From Chloroflexota bacterium (GTDB taxonomy: Bacteria > Chloroflexota > Dehalococcoidia > Lucifugimonadales > UBA3495): a stretch of 33,798 nt of DNA. The DNA is taken from assembly GCA_022562475.1 (NCBI GenBank), contig JADFPD010000012.1:1-33798 (forward strand), read 5' to 3'. The notes below the pieces were generated by a model, which did not search any database, was not told the DNA's origin, and was given only the letters and a program-made list of their open reading frames with translations. A program made the position numbers and the translations under genes. Shown here piece after piece: positions 16,319 to 26,569 of this stretch. How positions within the stretch are numbered: position 1 is the stretch's first letter; each line of letters begins with the position of its first letter.

Positions 16319-17554
16319 ATGCCCTTTCAAGCCCCCGCCGCCGGCGTCCTTCTGCCTCCCTACCGCATTCTTGACCTGACGGGCCCCGAAGGCGTGTTCT
16401 GCGGCAAGCTCTTGGCCGACTACGGCGCCGATGTGATCAAGATAGAGCCCCCCGCCGGAGACCCCACCAGGCAAAGGCCGCCGTTTATCGGCGACCGGCC
16501 CGGCCCCGAACGCAGCGCCTACTTCCTGTTCTACAACACAAATAAACGGTCGGTCACCCTGGACCTGGAAAGTTCCCAGGGACAAGACCTGTTCAAGAAG
16601 CTGGCCGCTTCCGCCGACGTTTTGATCGAGAGTTTCCCGGTCGGCTACTTGAAATCCCTGGGACTGGACTTCGAGAGCCTTAAAACGGGCAACCCCGGCC
16701 TGGTGATGGCTTCGATCACGCCCTTCGGTCAGACCGGCCCCTGGAAGGACTTTCAGTCCACGGACCTGATATCGCTGGCCGCCAGCGGCTTCATGCAGAT
16801 CACCGGCGACCCCGACGGACCGCCCATGCGCCAGGGCAACGAGCAGTCCCACTTCCCCGGCGCCCAGCACGCCGCGGCCGCCATCATGGGCGCACTGTTC
16901 TACCGCGACATGCAGGGCGGCCCGGGCCAGTACATCGACGTCTCGATGCAGGAAGCGATGATCACCTACTACACCGACGCGCACCCAGCCCTGGCCTGGA
17001 TGCAGAACGGCGAGAACGTGACCAGGGTCGGCACCAACTCGACCCTGGTGATCCCGCTGGGCGCCTATCCCTGCAAGGACGGCTGGATCTCTGCGGGAAT
17101 CATCACCCCCAGGGAGTGGGAGAACCTGTCCCAGTGGATGTTCGAGGTCACCGGCAACGAAGAGATATTGAATGATGACTTCAAGGGCGGCAACCAGGAC
17201 CGCGCCCCTTACAACGACATCATCACAGCCCTGGTCATCGATTTCACCACCCGTTTCACTTCGGAAGAACTCTTCCACCAGGGCCAGGAGCGGAACTTGG
17301 TCTTCATTCCGGTGAACACGGTGTCCGATTTGCTATCGGACCCCCAGCTTGAGGCCAGCAATTTCTGGTTCGAACTGGACCACGCCGAAGCCGGCACGCT
17401 GAAGTACCCACTGGGCGTGTTCGACAGCGACGAGGTCTCGCCTGGCACCAAGCCGGCCCCGCACCTGGGGCAGGACAACCATGCCATCTTCGGCGTTGAA
17501 TTGGGCCTTGACGAAAATGAGCTTGCGTCCCTACGGTCCCAGGGAGTGATCTAG
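16319..17554 (+). CDS. CaiB/BaiF-type (class III) CoA-transferase
   Basis: ILDLTGPEGVFCGKLLADYGADVIKIEPPAGDPTR...NTNKRSVTLDLES...GGPGQYIDVSMQEAM. Confidence 0.93.
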   Translation: MPFQAPAAGVLLPPYRILDLTGPEGVFCGKLLADYGADVIKIEPPAGDPTRQRPPFIGDRPGPERSAYFLFYNTNKRSVTLDLESSQGQDLFKKLAASADVLIESFPVGYLKSLGLDFESLKTGNPGLVMASITPFGQTGPWKDFQSTDLISLAASGFMQITGDPDGPPMRQGNEQSHFPGAQHAAAAIMGALFYRDMQGGPGQYIDVSMQEAMITYYTDAHPALAWMQNGENVTRVGTNSTLVIPLGAYPCKDGWISAGIITPREWENLSQWMFEVTGNEEILNDDFKGGNQDRAPYNDIITALVIDFTTRFTSEELFHQGQERNLVFIPVNTVSDLLSDPQLEASNFWFELDHAEAGTLKYPLGVFDSDEVSPGTKPAPHLGQDNHAIFGVELGLDENELASLRSQGVI

Positions 17555-17556
17555 GA

Positions 17557-18795
17557 ATGACCAGCCAAGCACTGCCGAAAAAAGCCCTGGCAGGCGTCCG
17601 AATCCTGGAGTTGGGCCCGTATGTGGCCCTGCCCATGACCGGCCGTATCCTGGCGGCCATGGGCGCCGAGGTCATCAAGATCGAGACCAACAAGGTCCTG
17701 GATGAGATGAACTTCATACCCGCCTGGTCCCGGGGCGGCGGCCAGCCGGAGTTTCAGCGGGCCAAGAAACGGGTAACCATCGATGTCCGCACCCCCGGCG
17801 GACTTGAAGTGTTCAAAGAGTTGGTCAAGGTCAGCGATGTCTTCATGACCAACTTCCGGCGCAACATCCTCGACCGGTGGGGCATCGATTTCCCGGAGCT
17901 ACGCCGGCTGCGTCCCGACATCATCCTGATGTGGCAGACCGGACTGGGCGGCATCGGCCCCTACTACACCTACAAGTCCTACGGGATCTTGGTGCAGCAC
18001 ATGGGCGGCGTCTCTCTCATGTCCGGCGAGGAAGGAGAGCCGCCGGCCACCATCAACACGTCCTACTCCGACTACCACACCGGCGTCTTCCAGCCGGTGG
18101 CGATCATGGGCGCATTGATGCGGCGCCGGTTGACCGGCCAACCTGCCACCATGGAATCGTCCATCTTCAAGTCGGGCGCGTTAACCGCCGGGCCGGCCAT
18201 ACTCGACTACCAGTCCACCGGCCGGATGCCCCAACGCATCGGCAACCGCGACCCCTACTCGGCGCCCCACGGAGTCTACCGGTGCCAGGGAGACGACCGC
18301 TGGTGCGCCATCGCGGTGCAGACCGACAGCCAGTGGTCGGCTTTCCGCCAGGCCATCGGCAACCCCGATTGGTGCCGCGAAGACGCCTTTGCATCCTTGG
18401 AGGCCCGGTTGGCAAACCAGGACCGTTTGGACGAACTGGTGGGCCGATGGACCGCCGGCCGGACCGCCGAAGATGCCATGGCCTGCCTCCAAGATTCCGG
18501 TGTCCCGGCCAGTCTGGTGTCCCAGGGCAAGGACCTATACGAAGGCCCGCATCTAAAGGCGCGTGAGTTCTTCCGCCCCACCCCCTTCTACCTGGCCGAC
18601 CGGGGCAAACCAGCCTGGGAATGGGAGCGCGCAGCGGGCGTCTCGTCTGCCAATCCCCCCAAGCTGTCCGAGTCCCCCATGGATTTCGGACACTACAGCA
18701 ACATCGGCGAAGACAACGATTACGTATTCAAAGAGATTTTAGGTATGTCCCAAGCGGAACTGGACATCTTAACCGAAAACCAGTCCCTGTTCTAA
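17557..18795 (+). CDS. CaiB/BaiF-type CoA-transferase, second paralogue
   Basis: GVRILELGPYVALPMTGRILAAMGAEVIKIETNKVLDEM...RAKKRVTIDVRTPGGLEVFKELVKVSDVFMTNFRRNILDRWG. Confidence 0.92.
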   Translation: MTSQALPKKALAGVRILELGPYVALPMTGRILAAMGAEVIKIETNKVLDEMNFIPAWSRGGGQPEFQRAKKRVTIDVRTPGGLEVFKELVKVSDVFMTNFRRNILDRWGIDFPELRRLRPDIILMWQTGLGGIGPYYTYKSYGILVQHMGGVSLMSGEEGEPPATINTSYSDYHTGVFQPVAIMGALMRRRLTGQPATMESSIFKSGALTAGPAILDYQSTGRMPQRIGNRDPYSAPHGVYRCQGDDRWCAIAVQTDSQWSAFRQAIGNPDWCREDAFASLEARLANQDRLDELVGRWTAGRTAEDAMACLQDSGVPASLVSQGKDLYEGPHLKAREFFRPTPFYLADRGKPAWEWERAAGVSSANPPKLSESPMDFGHYSNIGEDNDYVFKEILGMSQAELDILTENQSLF

Positions 18796-18850
18796 CCCGA
18801 TCCCCTGAAAGCTGATAGCTGTTAGCTGACAGCTTGCACCGCGAGGAACC

Positions 18851-19651
18851 ATGTACGACTACAGCAGCTACGAACACTTGATAATCGAAGTCAAAGACGG
18901 CGTTGCCCTTCTGACCATCAACCGTCCGGAGGTCTACAACGCCACCAACTTCAAGTTGCACAACGAATTAAGCGTGGTCTGGCTGGACCTGGGCAAGGAC
19001 GACGATGTACGGGTGGCCGTGATCACCGGCGCCGGCACCGCATTCTCCGCCGGCGGCGACTTCGATCTCATCCAGGACTCGATCGGCAACGGCAAGATCA
19101 TCGCCGGGACCATGGAAGAGGCCCGGGACATCGTCCACAACATGATCAACCTGGACAAGCCGGTGATCTCCGCGATCAACGGCGTGGCGGTGGGCGCCGG
19201 CCTGGCCGTGGCCCTGCTGGCCGACATATCAATAGCATCGGACAAGGCCCGGTTCACCGACGGCCACGTGCGGCTGGGCGTGGCCGCCGGTGACCATGCG
19301 GCGTTGATCTGGCCCATGCTCATCGGAATGGCCAAGGCCAAGTATTACCTGCTCACCTGCGAATTTCTGGACGGGACCGAAGCCGAACGCATCGGCCTGG
19401 TCAGCCAGGTAGTGCCCCACGAAGAACTCATGGACAAGGCCATGGGCGTGGCCCACAAATTGGCCTCCGGTTCCCAGCAGGCCATTCGGTACACCAAGCG
19501 CTCGTTGAACCAGTGGCTGCGCCAGGCCGAGCACACTGCCTTCGACTACTCCCTGGCCCTGGAGATGTTGGGGTTCTTCGGAGAGGACGTTCAGGAGGGC
19601 CTGAACGCGGTAAGGGAGCGCCGGGACCCCAAATTCCCTTCGGCGCAGTAG
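18851..19651 (+). CDS. Enoyl-CoA hydratase/isomerase family protein
   Basis: [24 protein letters not shown]...[18 protein letters not shown]...[46 protein letters not shown]. Confidence 0.93.
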   Translation: MYDYSSYEHLIIEVKDGVALLTINRPEVYNATNFKLHNELSVVWLDLGKDDDVRVAVITGAGTAFSAGGDFDLIQDSIGNGKIIAGTMEEARDIVHNMINLDKPVISAINGVAVGAGLAVALLADISIASDKARFTDGHVRLGVAAGDHAALIWPMLIGMAKAKYYLLTCEFLDGTEAERIGLVSQVVPHEELMDKAMGVAHKLASGSQQAIRYTKRSLNQWLRQAEHTAFDYSLALEMLGFFGEDVQEGLNAVRERRDPKFPSAQ

Positions 19652-19669
19652 TGAGGCATATCCCACAAA

Positions 19670-19752
19670 TGTCATTCTGAGGAGTGCCTTAGGCCGACGA
19701 AGAATCTACCAATTTCAATCCTGGCAGACCCTTCTCTTCGCTCAGGGCGACA
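19670..19752. repeat. MITE-like repeat, copy 3 (inverted orientation)
   Basis: tgtcattctgaggagtgccttaggccgacgaagaatctaccaa...ggcagacccttctcttcgctcagggcgaca. Confidence 0.75.
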
Positions 19753-19834
19753 ATCGGGGATGGGCAGCGCGATTCGGGGACCTGGTGCGGCTGATCCACT
19801 CGAGGAAAATGTTAACGTTGCAACGGACTTATAA

Positions 19835-20827
19835 ATGGACTATAGGAAATTCGGCAATACCGGCATAGAAGTCTCAGAGATCGGGTTCGGCTGCGGCGAT
19901 GTGGGCGGCCTTATGGTACGGGGCGAGCCCGCCGATCAGGTCCGCGCCGTGGCCAGGGCCATGGAGTTGGGCATCAATTACTTCGACACCGCCTCCCGCT
20001 ACGGCGGCGGCCGGTCGGAAACCAACCTAGGCCGGGTGCTGAAAGAGCTTTCGGCCGACGTCTACGTCGGCACAAAGTACAGCCTGGGCGAGTCCGACCC
20101 AAACGATCTGAAGGCTGGGGTCATACAGTCGGTGGAGGCCAGCCTGAAGCGGCTGGGCCGGGAGCAGGTGGACCTGATCCAACTCCACGACCGCATCAGC
20201 TCGCAGACCGACGTTACAATCAGGGCGATTGCGGTATCCGATGTGCTGGGAGAAGTGCGTGAGGCCCTTGAGGAGCTCAAGTCCCAGGGCAAGGTCCGTT
20301 TCTACGGCATGACCGGCGTGGGAGAACCCAAGGGTATCCATGAAGTTGTTGCTTCAGGCCTGGTCAGTACCGTCCAGACCGTATACAACCTGATCAACGC
20401 CAGCGCCGGAGCCACCGCCCCAACCGGGTTCGACATGACCGACTATGACCGTGTGATCGACCTGGCGGCGGACAAAAATGTCGGCATCATCGTGATTCGG
20501 GTATTGGCGGCGGGCGCGCTCACCGGCATATCCGAGCGGCATCCCGTGGCCGTGCCGACCGTGGCGCCCATCGGTTCGGGCAGAGACTTCCAGCAAGACG
20601 AGTCCAGAGCGCGTGAGTTTGCCTTTCTGGTCGATGAAGGATTCGCCGCCGATATGCCCGAGGCGGCCATCCGGTTCGCCCTGAGCAACCCGGGTGTTTC
20701 AACGGTGCTCGTGGGCTATTCCAGCCTGGACCACCTGGAAAAGTCAGTGCAGTACGCAGCCAAAGGCCCGCTGCCCGCGGAGGCGCTGGCCCGGCTGCCA
20801 CAGGCATGGTCTACTTTTGTCAGCTAG
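19835..20827 (+). CDS. Aldo/keto reductase
   Basis: MDYRKFGNTGIEVSEIGFGCGDVGG...GINYFDTASRYGGGRSETNLGRVLKE...VDLIQLHDRIS...VLVGYSSLDHLEKSV. Confidence 0.92.
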   Translation: MDYRKFGNTGIEVSEIGFGCGDVGGLMVRGEPADQVRAVARAMELGINYFDTASRYGGGRSETNLGRVLKELSADVYVGTKYSLGESDPNDLKAGVIQSVEASLKRLGREQVDLIQLHDRISSQTDVTIRAIAVSDVLGEVREALEELKSQGKVRFYGMTGVGEPKGIHEVVASGLVSTVQTVYNLINASAGATAPTGFDMTDYDRVIDLAADKNVGIIVIRVLAAGALTGISERHPVAVPTVAPIGSGRDFQQDESRAREFAFLVDEGFAADMPEAAIRFALSNPGVSTVLVGYSSLDHLEKSVQYAAKGPLPAEALARLPQAWSTFVS

Positions 20828-20869
20828 CCGGCCTCTTGCGGTGGACCTAAATGGAGAAACCCTAGAACC

Positions 20870-21988
20870 ATGAACGAAATATTGGGCAACCTGGACAGTC
20901 TGCGCAGCGCGATGGACAAAAGCGAGTTCGACGCCATCATCGCCATGTCCCCGGAAAACGTGCCCTACACCTCCGGCGTGGGCATCTGGTCCCAGAAAGT
21001 GATCCGCGACCGGCTGGCGCTGGTGGTCTGGCCCAGGGAGGGCGAGCCGACGCTGATCGTGGCCACCAACGAAGTGGGCTACGTCAAAGAAAAGTCTTGG
21101 ATCACTGACGTGCGGGCCTACACCCAGCACCAGGACTCGCCGATCAAGCTGCTCTCCGATGTGCTCCAAGAGAAAGGCCTGGGCGCGGGACGTATCGGAT
21201 TCGAGCCGGCCTACCTGACCACGGACTACTATCTGGAGCTTTTGGAGACCATGCCGGAGGCCAAATTCGAGTCCTGTGAACCAATGCTCCAGAAGGTGCG
21301 GATGATCAAGACCGAGGCGGAGATAGATCTGCTGTGCCGTGCGGCCACCTCAACCGAGCGGGCCCTGATGGCCACTTATTCCACCGCCCGTCCGGGCGAG
21401 AAGGAACGCGACCTGGTGGCCCGGTTGGGCGCCAACATCCTGCAGTCCGGCGCCGAGCTGCCGTCCTTCTTGTTCTTCACCGTGGGCCCGAATACCGGTT
21501 ACGCCCACCCCGACCCCACCGACATCGAGTTGCAGCCCAACGACATCCTGAAAGCGGACTGCGGCGGCTGGTTCTCGGGGTATTTCTCGGATATCGGCCG
21601 GACGGTGGTGGTCGGCAAGGCCACCGATGAGCAACATTCCATCTACAACCGCCTGGCGGAGGTGCACCGGAAGACCATCGCCACCATGCAGCCGGGCGTG
21701 CCGGCCAACGAGGTTTTTCGGCAGAACGTGGCGTTCTACAAAGAAGCGGACATCGAATTCAGCCTGCCCTTCGCCGGACACGGTCTGGGTCTATACATCC
21801 ACGAGATGCCCATGCTGGCCGCCTTTGAAGACACCCCCCTCGCCCCCAACATGGTGTTTGCAGTAGAGACGCGGGTGCGCTGGCCAGGCGTCCAGGGGTT
21901 CCACATAGAAGACCTGGTCGTAATCCGGGAAGACGGACCTGAGATAATCACCAAGTTCATGGACACCAGCCGGTTGATGGAACTCTAG
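20870..21988 (+). CDS. M24 family metallopeptidase (Xaa-Pro aminopeptidase/creatinase fold)
   Basis: Metal ligand context [47 protein letters not shown]. Confidence 0.9.
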   Translation: MNEILGNLDSLRSAMDKSEFDAIIAMSPENVPYTSGVGIWSQKVIRDRLALVVWPREGEPTLIVATNEVGYVKEKSWITDVRAYTQHQDSPIKLLSDVLQEKGLGAGRIGFEPAYLTTDYYLELLETMPEAKFESCEPMLQKVRMIKTEAEIDLLCRAATSTERALMATYSTARPGEKERDLVARLGANILQSGAELPSFLFFTVGPNTGYAHPDPTDIELQPNDILKADCGGWFSGYFSDIGRTVVVGKATDEQHSIYNRLAEVHRKTIATMQPGVPANEVFRQNVAFYKEADIEFSLPFAGHGLGLYIHEMPMLAAFEDTPLAPNMVFAVETRVRWPGVQGFHIEDLVVIREDGPEIITKFMDTSRLMEL

Positions 21989-22023
21989 ATCCAACGTCGG
22001 CCGATGCTAGAAGGAATCACAAA

Positions 22024-22791
22024 GTGACATCAGGACACCCGGCAACCAAAGTAGCCATCGTGACGGGCGCGGGGACCGGCATCGGCCGGGCGTCGGCCCT
22101 TGCCTTGCTGCAAGACGGATATTCGGTGGCGTTGGCCGGCCGGCGCCTGGAGCCTCTGGAAGGGACGCTGGAGCAGGCGGGCAGCGCCGCCTCCCGGGCC
22201 ATAGCCGTCTCCACAGACGTGGGCGACCCCGCCTCGGTGCGGGAACTATTCGCCAAAACTCTGGAGTCATTCGGGCGGCTGGATGTTCTATTCAATAACG
22301 CCGGCGCCAGCGCGCCACCGGTGCCCATGGAAGACCTGACCTACGAGCAATGGAAATCCACGGTTGACGCGAATCTAACCGGCGTCTTTTTGTGCACGCA
22401 GCAAGCGATACTAATAATGAAAAACCAGGACCCCTTGGGCGGACGCATCATCAACAACGGTTCCATCTCCGCCCATGTGCCCCGGCCGAACAGCGCACCT
22501 TACACCGCGACCAAGCACGGAGTGACCGGGTTAACCAAGTCGACTTCTCTGGACGGCCGCAAATATAATATTGCGTGCAGCCAGATCGACATCGGCAACG
22601 CCGCCACCGAGATGTCTGCCCATTTTGAAACCGGAGTCATGCAGCCCCATGGTTCTGTGGCAGTCGAGCCACGATTCGACGTTGGACACGTTGCCGAAGC
22701 GGTGGTCTACATAGCCAACCTGCCCTTGGACACCAACGTCCAGTTCATGACGATAATGGCGACCAAAATGCCCTACATCGGCCGTGGTTAG
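22024..22791 (+). CDS. Short-chain dehydrogenase/reductase
   Basis: [30 protein letters not shown]...LFNNAGAS...[33 protein letters not shown] start. Confidence 0.9.
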   Translation: MTSGHPATKVAIVTGAGTGIGRASALALLQDGYSVALAGRRLEPLEGTLEQAGSAASRAIAVSTDVGDPASVRELFAKTLESFGRLDVLFNNAGASAPPVPMEDLTYEQWKSTVDANLTGVFLCTQQAILIMKNQDPLGGRIINNGSISAHVPRPNSAPYTATKHGVTGLTKSTSLDGRKYNIACSQIDIGNAATEMSAHFETGVMQPHGSVAVEPRFDVGHVAEAVVYIANLPLDTNVQFMTIMATKMPYIGRG

Positions 22792-22807
22792 GGCCGGAAT
22801 CTCGCCC

Positions 22808-23383
22808 CTACGACTGTGTAATCAGGACTGGATTCTCCGGGTCTTCAGACCACTTCGCCGGATTATCGGAAATGTACTTACGGACATCGTCTAAATCATG
22901 GTCGGTTCGGATAATGCTTTCGTAATAATTGCGTTGCCAGACTGGCTGAACAGATCCATGTCGTTCTTCCGCACCCCTCCGCGAAACCGCAGATTTAAAT
23001 GAACGGACAATGGTGGGAATCGATCTCCGCACAGGTTTTCCGAAAGCCTCAGGTGTCGCCTTCCGCTGAGAAGTATCAATCTCGCTTTCACCCGAGCTAG
23101 CGATGAGTAATATACCGTGCAAATGGTTCGGCATCAGCACGAATTCATCAAGCGTAACCCCGGGGAAATGAGTAGGGATCGATTCCCAACACTCGATCAC
23201 TAATTCGCCAATCGGACTGGGTCTCAATGACCGGTCTTCGCCGTCAATTTCACCAAATAGGAATCTGCGTCGTGCCGCGCAGATCGTGATGAAATATGCG
23301 CCTGGCCGGGCGTAGTCGTAGCCGGGCAGTCGAACCGATCTTCGTGAGTGTAATGGGGAGCTGTACGGAGGACAGGCATTCAC
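22808..23383 (-). mobile_element. REP-associated tyrosine transposase (Y1_Tnp/RAYT-like)
   Basis: RLPGYDYARPGAYFITICAARRRFLFGEI...MPNHLHGILLI (HUH-like HLH)...WQRNYYESIIRTDHDLDDVRKYISDNPAKW; the longer ORF (to 23527) reads through a palindrome, so a GTG start at 23383 is preferred. Confidence 0.85.
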
Positions 23384-23435
23384 GGAATTGATTGTCGTGC
23401 AGTTGGATGGGGGTTGGCATCTAGCAAGTGTCAGG

Positions 23436-23468
23436 GCGTAGGGGCACGGCACTGCCGTGCCCCTACGC
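23436..23468. repeat. 33-nt perfect palindrome (REP-like) next to the RAYT gene
   Basis: gcgtaggggcacggca c tgccgtgcccctacgc. Confidence 0.85.
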
Positions 23469-23508
23469 TGGAAAGACGTTGGTTCGGGATGAAAATTCTC
23501 CTCATCCC

Positions 23509-24012
23509 CTACGGCCGGATCAACCACACCGCCAGGACCAGGATGGTCATGGCTGCCAGCAGGTTCACCCCGGCGGTCATGCGGACGATTTTCCGGCCCA
23601 GGCTTTGGGGAAGCGCCTGACCCGCGGCGCGGGCTTGGTCCAGCCTTTCCAAGACCTTGGGGCCAAGCCAGAAATCGTGGACCAGGCTCAACACCACCAC
23701 GATCAGGAACAACAGGCTTTTGGCCTGCAGGATGTGCATGAAACGGCCGTCATCGGTGAAGAACACCCCGGGCCGAATTCCCCAATGCTGCCAGGCCAGG
23801 TAGCCGCCGCTCAGTCCCAGGAGGACCATGGCCGTCCAGGCCACCGGCAGGAACCGCTCGCCGGCATCCCGAAGCATCGCCAGCCCCGCTCCGGTCCCCT
23901 CTGACCGCATGGCCTGCCGGGCAACGGGAATCATCACCATCACCAGGAACAGCATCCCGCCGAGCCAGACCACCGCCGAGACGATGTGCACCGCCACTGC
24001 TGTTTGATACAT
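23509..24012 (-). CDS. CopD-like/DUF integral membrane protein
   Basis: MYQTAVAVHIVSAVVWLGGMLFLVMVMIPVARQ...GVFFTDDGRFMHILQAKSLLFLIVVVLSLVHDFWLGPKV; four hydrophobic helices. Confidence 0.65.
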   Translation of the reverse strand: MYQTAVAVHIVSAVVWLGGMLFLVMVMIPVARQAMRSEGTGAGLAMLRDAGERFLPVAWTAMVLLGLSGGYLAWQHWGIRPGVFFTDDGRFMHILQAKSLLFLIVVVLSLVHDFWLGPKVLERLDQARAAGQALPQSLGRKIVRMTAGVNLLAAMTILVLAVWLIRP

Positions 24013-24014
24013 GG

Positions 24015-24782
24015 TTACTGGGCCAAGTAGCCGCCGTCCACCGGCATGTTATGCCCGGTGACGAAAGATGCAGCGTCCGAGGACAGCCACAAAACAGCCT
24101 CGGCAATCTCAGACGGTTCACCCAACCGGCCGATGGGGTGCCGTGAAGCCACGCGCTCTTCGAACCCATCTATCTCTTCAAAGATGCTTTGGACCATCGG
24201 CGTCTGGATGTAGCCGGGACAAACGGCGTTCACGCGTATACCCGACTTGGCGTACTCCAGGGCCGCCGCCTTGGTTAAACCGGTCACTCCGTGCTTGGCG
24301 GCGATGTAGGCCACGGTCCCAGGGATGCCCACCAGTCCGGCCACGGAGGCAGTGTTCACGATGGCCCCGCCGCCCTGTTTCAACATCTGAGGAATCTCGG
24401 CCTTCATACAAAGCCAAACTCCTTTCAGGTTGATGCTGATCACCCGGTCCCAGTCGTCTTCCCGGTATTCGGCGGTGAGAAGGCGGTCCCTCCCTCCGGA
24501 GATTCCGGCGTTGTTGAAGGCGCAGTCCAGGCTGCCGAAGGCCTCCACCGCCTGGGCCACCATGGCCTGGGTGTCCTCGGGACTGGCGACGTCGGCGTGG
24601 ACCAAGATCGCCTCTCCCCCGGCCTCTTTGATCTGTTGCACCGTCTCCTCGCCGCCCTCCACGTTCACATCGGCCACCACGACCCTCGCGCCTTCTCTGG
24701 CGTAGGCCAGAGAGGCAGCCCGGCCGATGCCTGACCCTGCGCCGGTGACCAGGGCTGTCTTTCCGTCCAGACTTCCAGCCAT
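24015..24782 (-). CDS. Short-chain dehydrogenase/reductase (FabG-like)
   Basis: GKTALVTGAGSGIGRAASLAYAREGARVVVADVN...FNNAGISGG...[50 protein letters not shown]. Confidence 0.93.
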   Translation of the reverse strand: MAGSLDGKTALVTGAGSGIGRAASLAYAREGARVVVADVNVEGGEETVQQIKEAGGEAILVHADVASPEDTQAMVAQAVEAFGSLDCAFNNAGISGGRDRLLTAEYREDDWDRVISINLKGVWLCMKAEIPQMLKQGGGAIVNTASVAGLVGIPGTVAYIAAKHGVTGLTKAAALEYAKSGIRVNAVCPGYIQTPMVQSIFEEIDGFEERVASRHPIGRLGEPSEIAEAVLWLSSDAASFVTGHNMPVDGGYLAQ

Positions 24783-24919
24783 GTGCTATCTCCTTGAGCC
24801 GTCGTTGATCTGACGGAATTATACCCATGCCCCTTGGATTGGCAACTGCCGGCGACCTTCCCCACGCCCAGCGCAACGTGTAGAATAGCCCGGAAATCAC
24901 TCGCGGCTAGGAAGGACCT

Positions 24920-26569
24920 ATGAAAGACATTGCCACCAACATGCCGGACTACGAGTCCGCTTATGCGAACGAACGCCTGGAAGTGCCCGAGTATTTCAAT
25001 TTTGGGTTCGACGTGGTGGACAAGTGGGCTGAAGACCGGACCAAGCTGGCGCTGCTCTCGGTGGACCCAACCGGGGAGAACGTCCAGCACCATACATTCT
25101 GGGACCTGAAAGTCCTGTCCAACAAGTACGCCAACTCCCTTCGGGAAACCGGCATCAAGAAGGGTGACCGGGTGTTCATCATGCTGCCCCGGATCCCTGA
25201 GTGGTACGTCATCATGCTGGGGCTGATGAAACTGGGCGCCCTGCCGATGCCCGGCACAACCCTCCTAACGCCCAAGGACATCGAGTACCGGATCAACACC
25301 TCTGAGGCCGTGATGGCCATCACCGACGATGAAAACGCCGGCAAGGTCGATGAAGCGGCCGGAGGCTGCCCGACGCTGAAGCACCTGGTGGTTGTGAAGG
25401 GCGAGAAACGAGGCTGGTTGTCCTACGATGAGCAGATGGCGGCGGCGTCGACGGTCCTGGAGAATGTGGAGCGCACCCGAAGCGACGACCCGCTGTTGAT
25501 CTACTTCACTTCGGGCACCGTGGGCTATCCCAAGATGGTGCTCCACACCCAGGCTTCCTGCGCCATCGGCCACACGATCTCCGCCAAATATTGGCATGAC
25601 CTGACGGCCACCGACCTGATGTGGACGCTTTCCGACACGGGTTGGGCCAAGGCCGCCTACGGCAAGCTGTTCGGCCAATGGACCCTGGGCGCGGCCGTGA
25701 TGCAGCACGACGCCCGGGGCCGCTTTGACGCCAAACTGACGCTGAGCCTGCTGGAGAAGCACGGCGCGACCGGATTCTGCGCCCCTCCCACCGCCTACCG
25801 CATGCTGGTGCTGGAGGACCTAAGCAAGTACAACCTGGATAACCTGCGCCACTGCACCGGAGCGGGAGAGCCCCTGAATCCCGAGGTCATGAAACAGTGG
25901 GAGGACGGCACCGGCCTGGTGATCTACGACGGCTACGGCCAGACCGAGACGGTGCTGCTGGTGGGCAACTTCCGCTGCAACGAAGTCCGCCCAGGCTCCA
26001 TGGGTAAGCCGACCCCCGGTTTCACCATCGGGGTGGTGGACGATGACGGAAATGAGGTGCCTGCCGGTGAAGAGGGCCAGATCGCGGTCAAGATCAAGCC
26101 CGAGCGTCCCGTGGGGCTGTTCCAGGAATACTGGAAGGACCAGGAGGCCATGGACCGGTCTTTCGTGGGCGATTGGTACCTGACCGGCGACAAGGCCTAC
26201 AAGGACGAGGACGGCTATTACTGGTTCGTGGGCCGCACCGACGACGTGATCATCTCCGCCGGCTACCGCATCGGTCCCTTCGAGGTGGAGAGCGCGCTGA
26301 TCGAGCACCCCGCCGTGGCCGAGTCGGCCGTGGTGGCCAGTCCCGACCCAGTGCGCGGCGACATCGTCAAAGCGTTCGTTATCTTGGCCCCAGACTACGT
26401 CGCCTCAGATGAGTTGGTGCTCAGTCTGCAAGACCACGTCAAGAACGCCACCGCTCCCTACAAGTACCCCCGGCTTATTGAGTTCGTAACCGAACTGCCC
26501 AAGACCGTCAGTGGCAAGATACGCCGCGTGGAGCTACGGCAGCAGGAACTGGACAAGGCGGGCCGGTAA
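24920..26569 (+). CDS. AMP-dependent acyl-CoA synthetase (medium-chain/aryl type)
   Basis: DDPLLIYFTSGTVGYPKMVLH...GYGQTETVLLVGNF...DWYLTGDKAYKDEDGYYWFVGRTDDVIISAGYRIGPFEVESAL...PKTVSGKIRRVELR. Confidence 0.93.
   Translation: MKDIATNMPDYESAYANERLEVPEYFNFGFDVVDKWAEDRTKLALLSVDPTGENVQHHTFWDLKVLSNKYANSLRETGIKKGDRVFIMLPRIPEWYVIMLGLMKLGALPMPGTTLLTPKDIEYRINTSEAVMAITDDENAGKVDEAAGGCPTLKHLVVVKGEKRGWLSYDEQMAAASTVLENVERTRSDDPLLIYFTSGTVGYPKMVLHTQASCAIGHTISAKYWHDLTATDLMWTLSDTGWAKAAYGKLFGQWTLGAAVMQHDARGRFDAKLTLSLLEKHGATGFCAPPTAYRMLVLEDLSKYNLDNLRHCTGAGEPLNPEVMKQWEDGTGLVIYDGYGQTETVLLVGNFRCNEVRPGSMGKPTPGFTIGVVDDDGNEVPAGEEGQIAVKIKPERPVGLFQEYWKDQEAMDRSFVGDWYLTGDKAYKDEDGYYWFVGRTDDVIISAGYRIGPFEVESALIEHPAVAESAVVASPDPVRGDIVKAFVILAPDYVASDELVLSLQDHVKNATAPYKYPRLIEFVTELPKTVSGKIRRVELRQQELDKAGR

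Noticed and set aside
16286-17278. 330-aa minus-strand ORF antisense to CoA-transferase 1
   Set aside because: Shadow ORF of a clearly recognised CaiB/BaiF gene.
17877-18566. 229-aa ORF overlapping CoA-transferase 2 in another frame
   Set aside because: Arg/Pro/His-rich alternate-frame artefact.
23384-23527. N-terminal extension of the RAYT ORF
   Set aside because: Translation passes through the REP palindrome (RRGTAVPCPYALTLA); more likely non-coding, with a start at GTG 23383.
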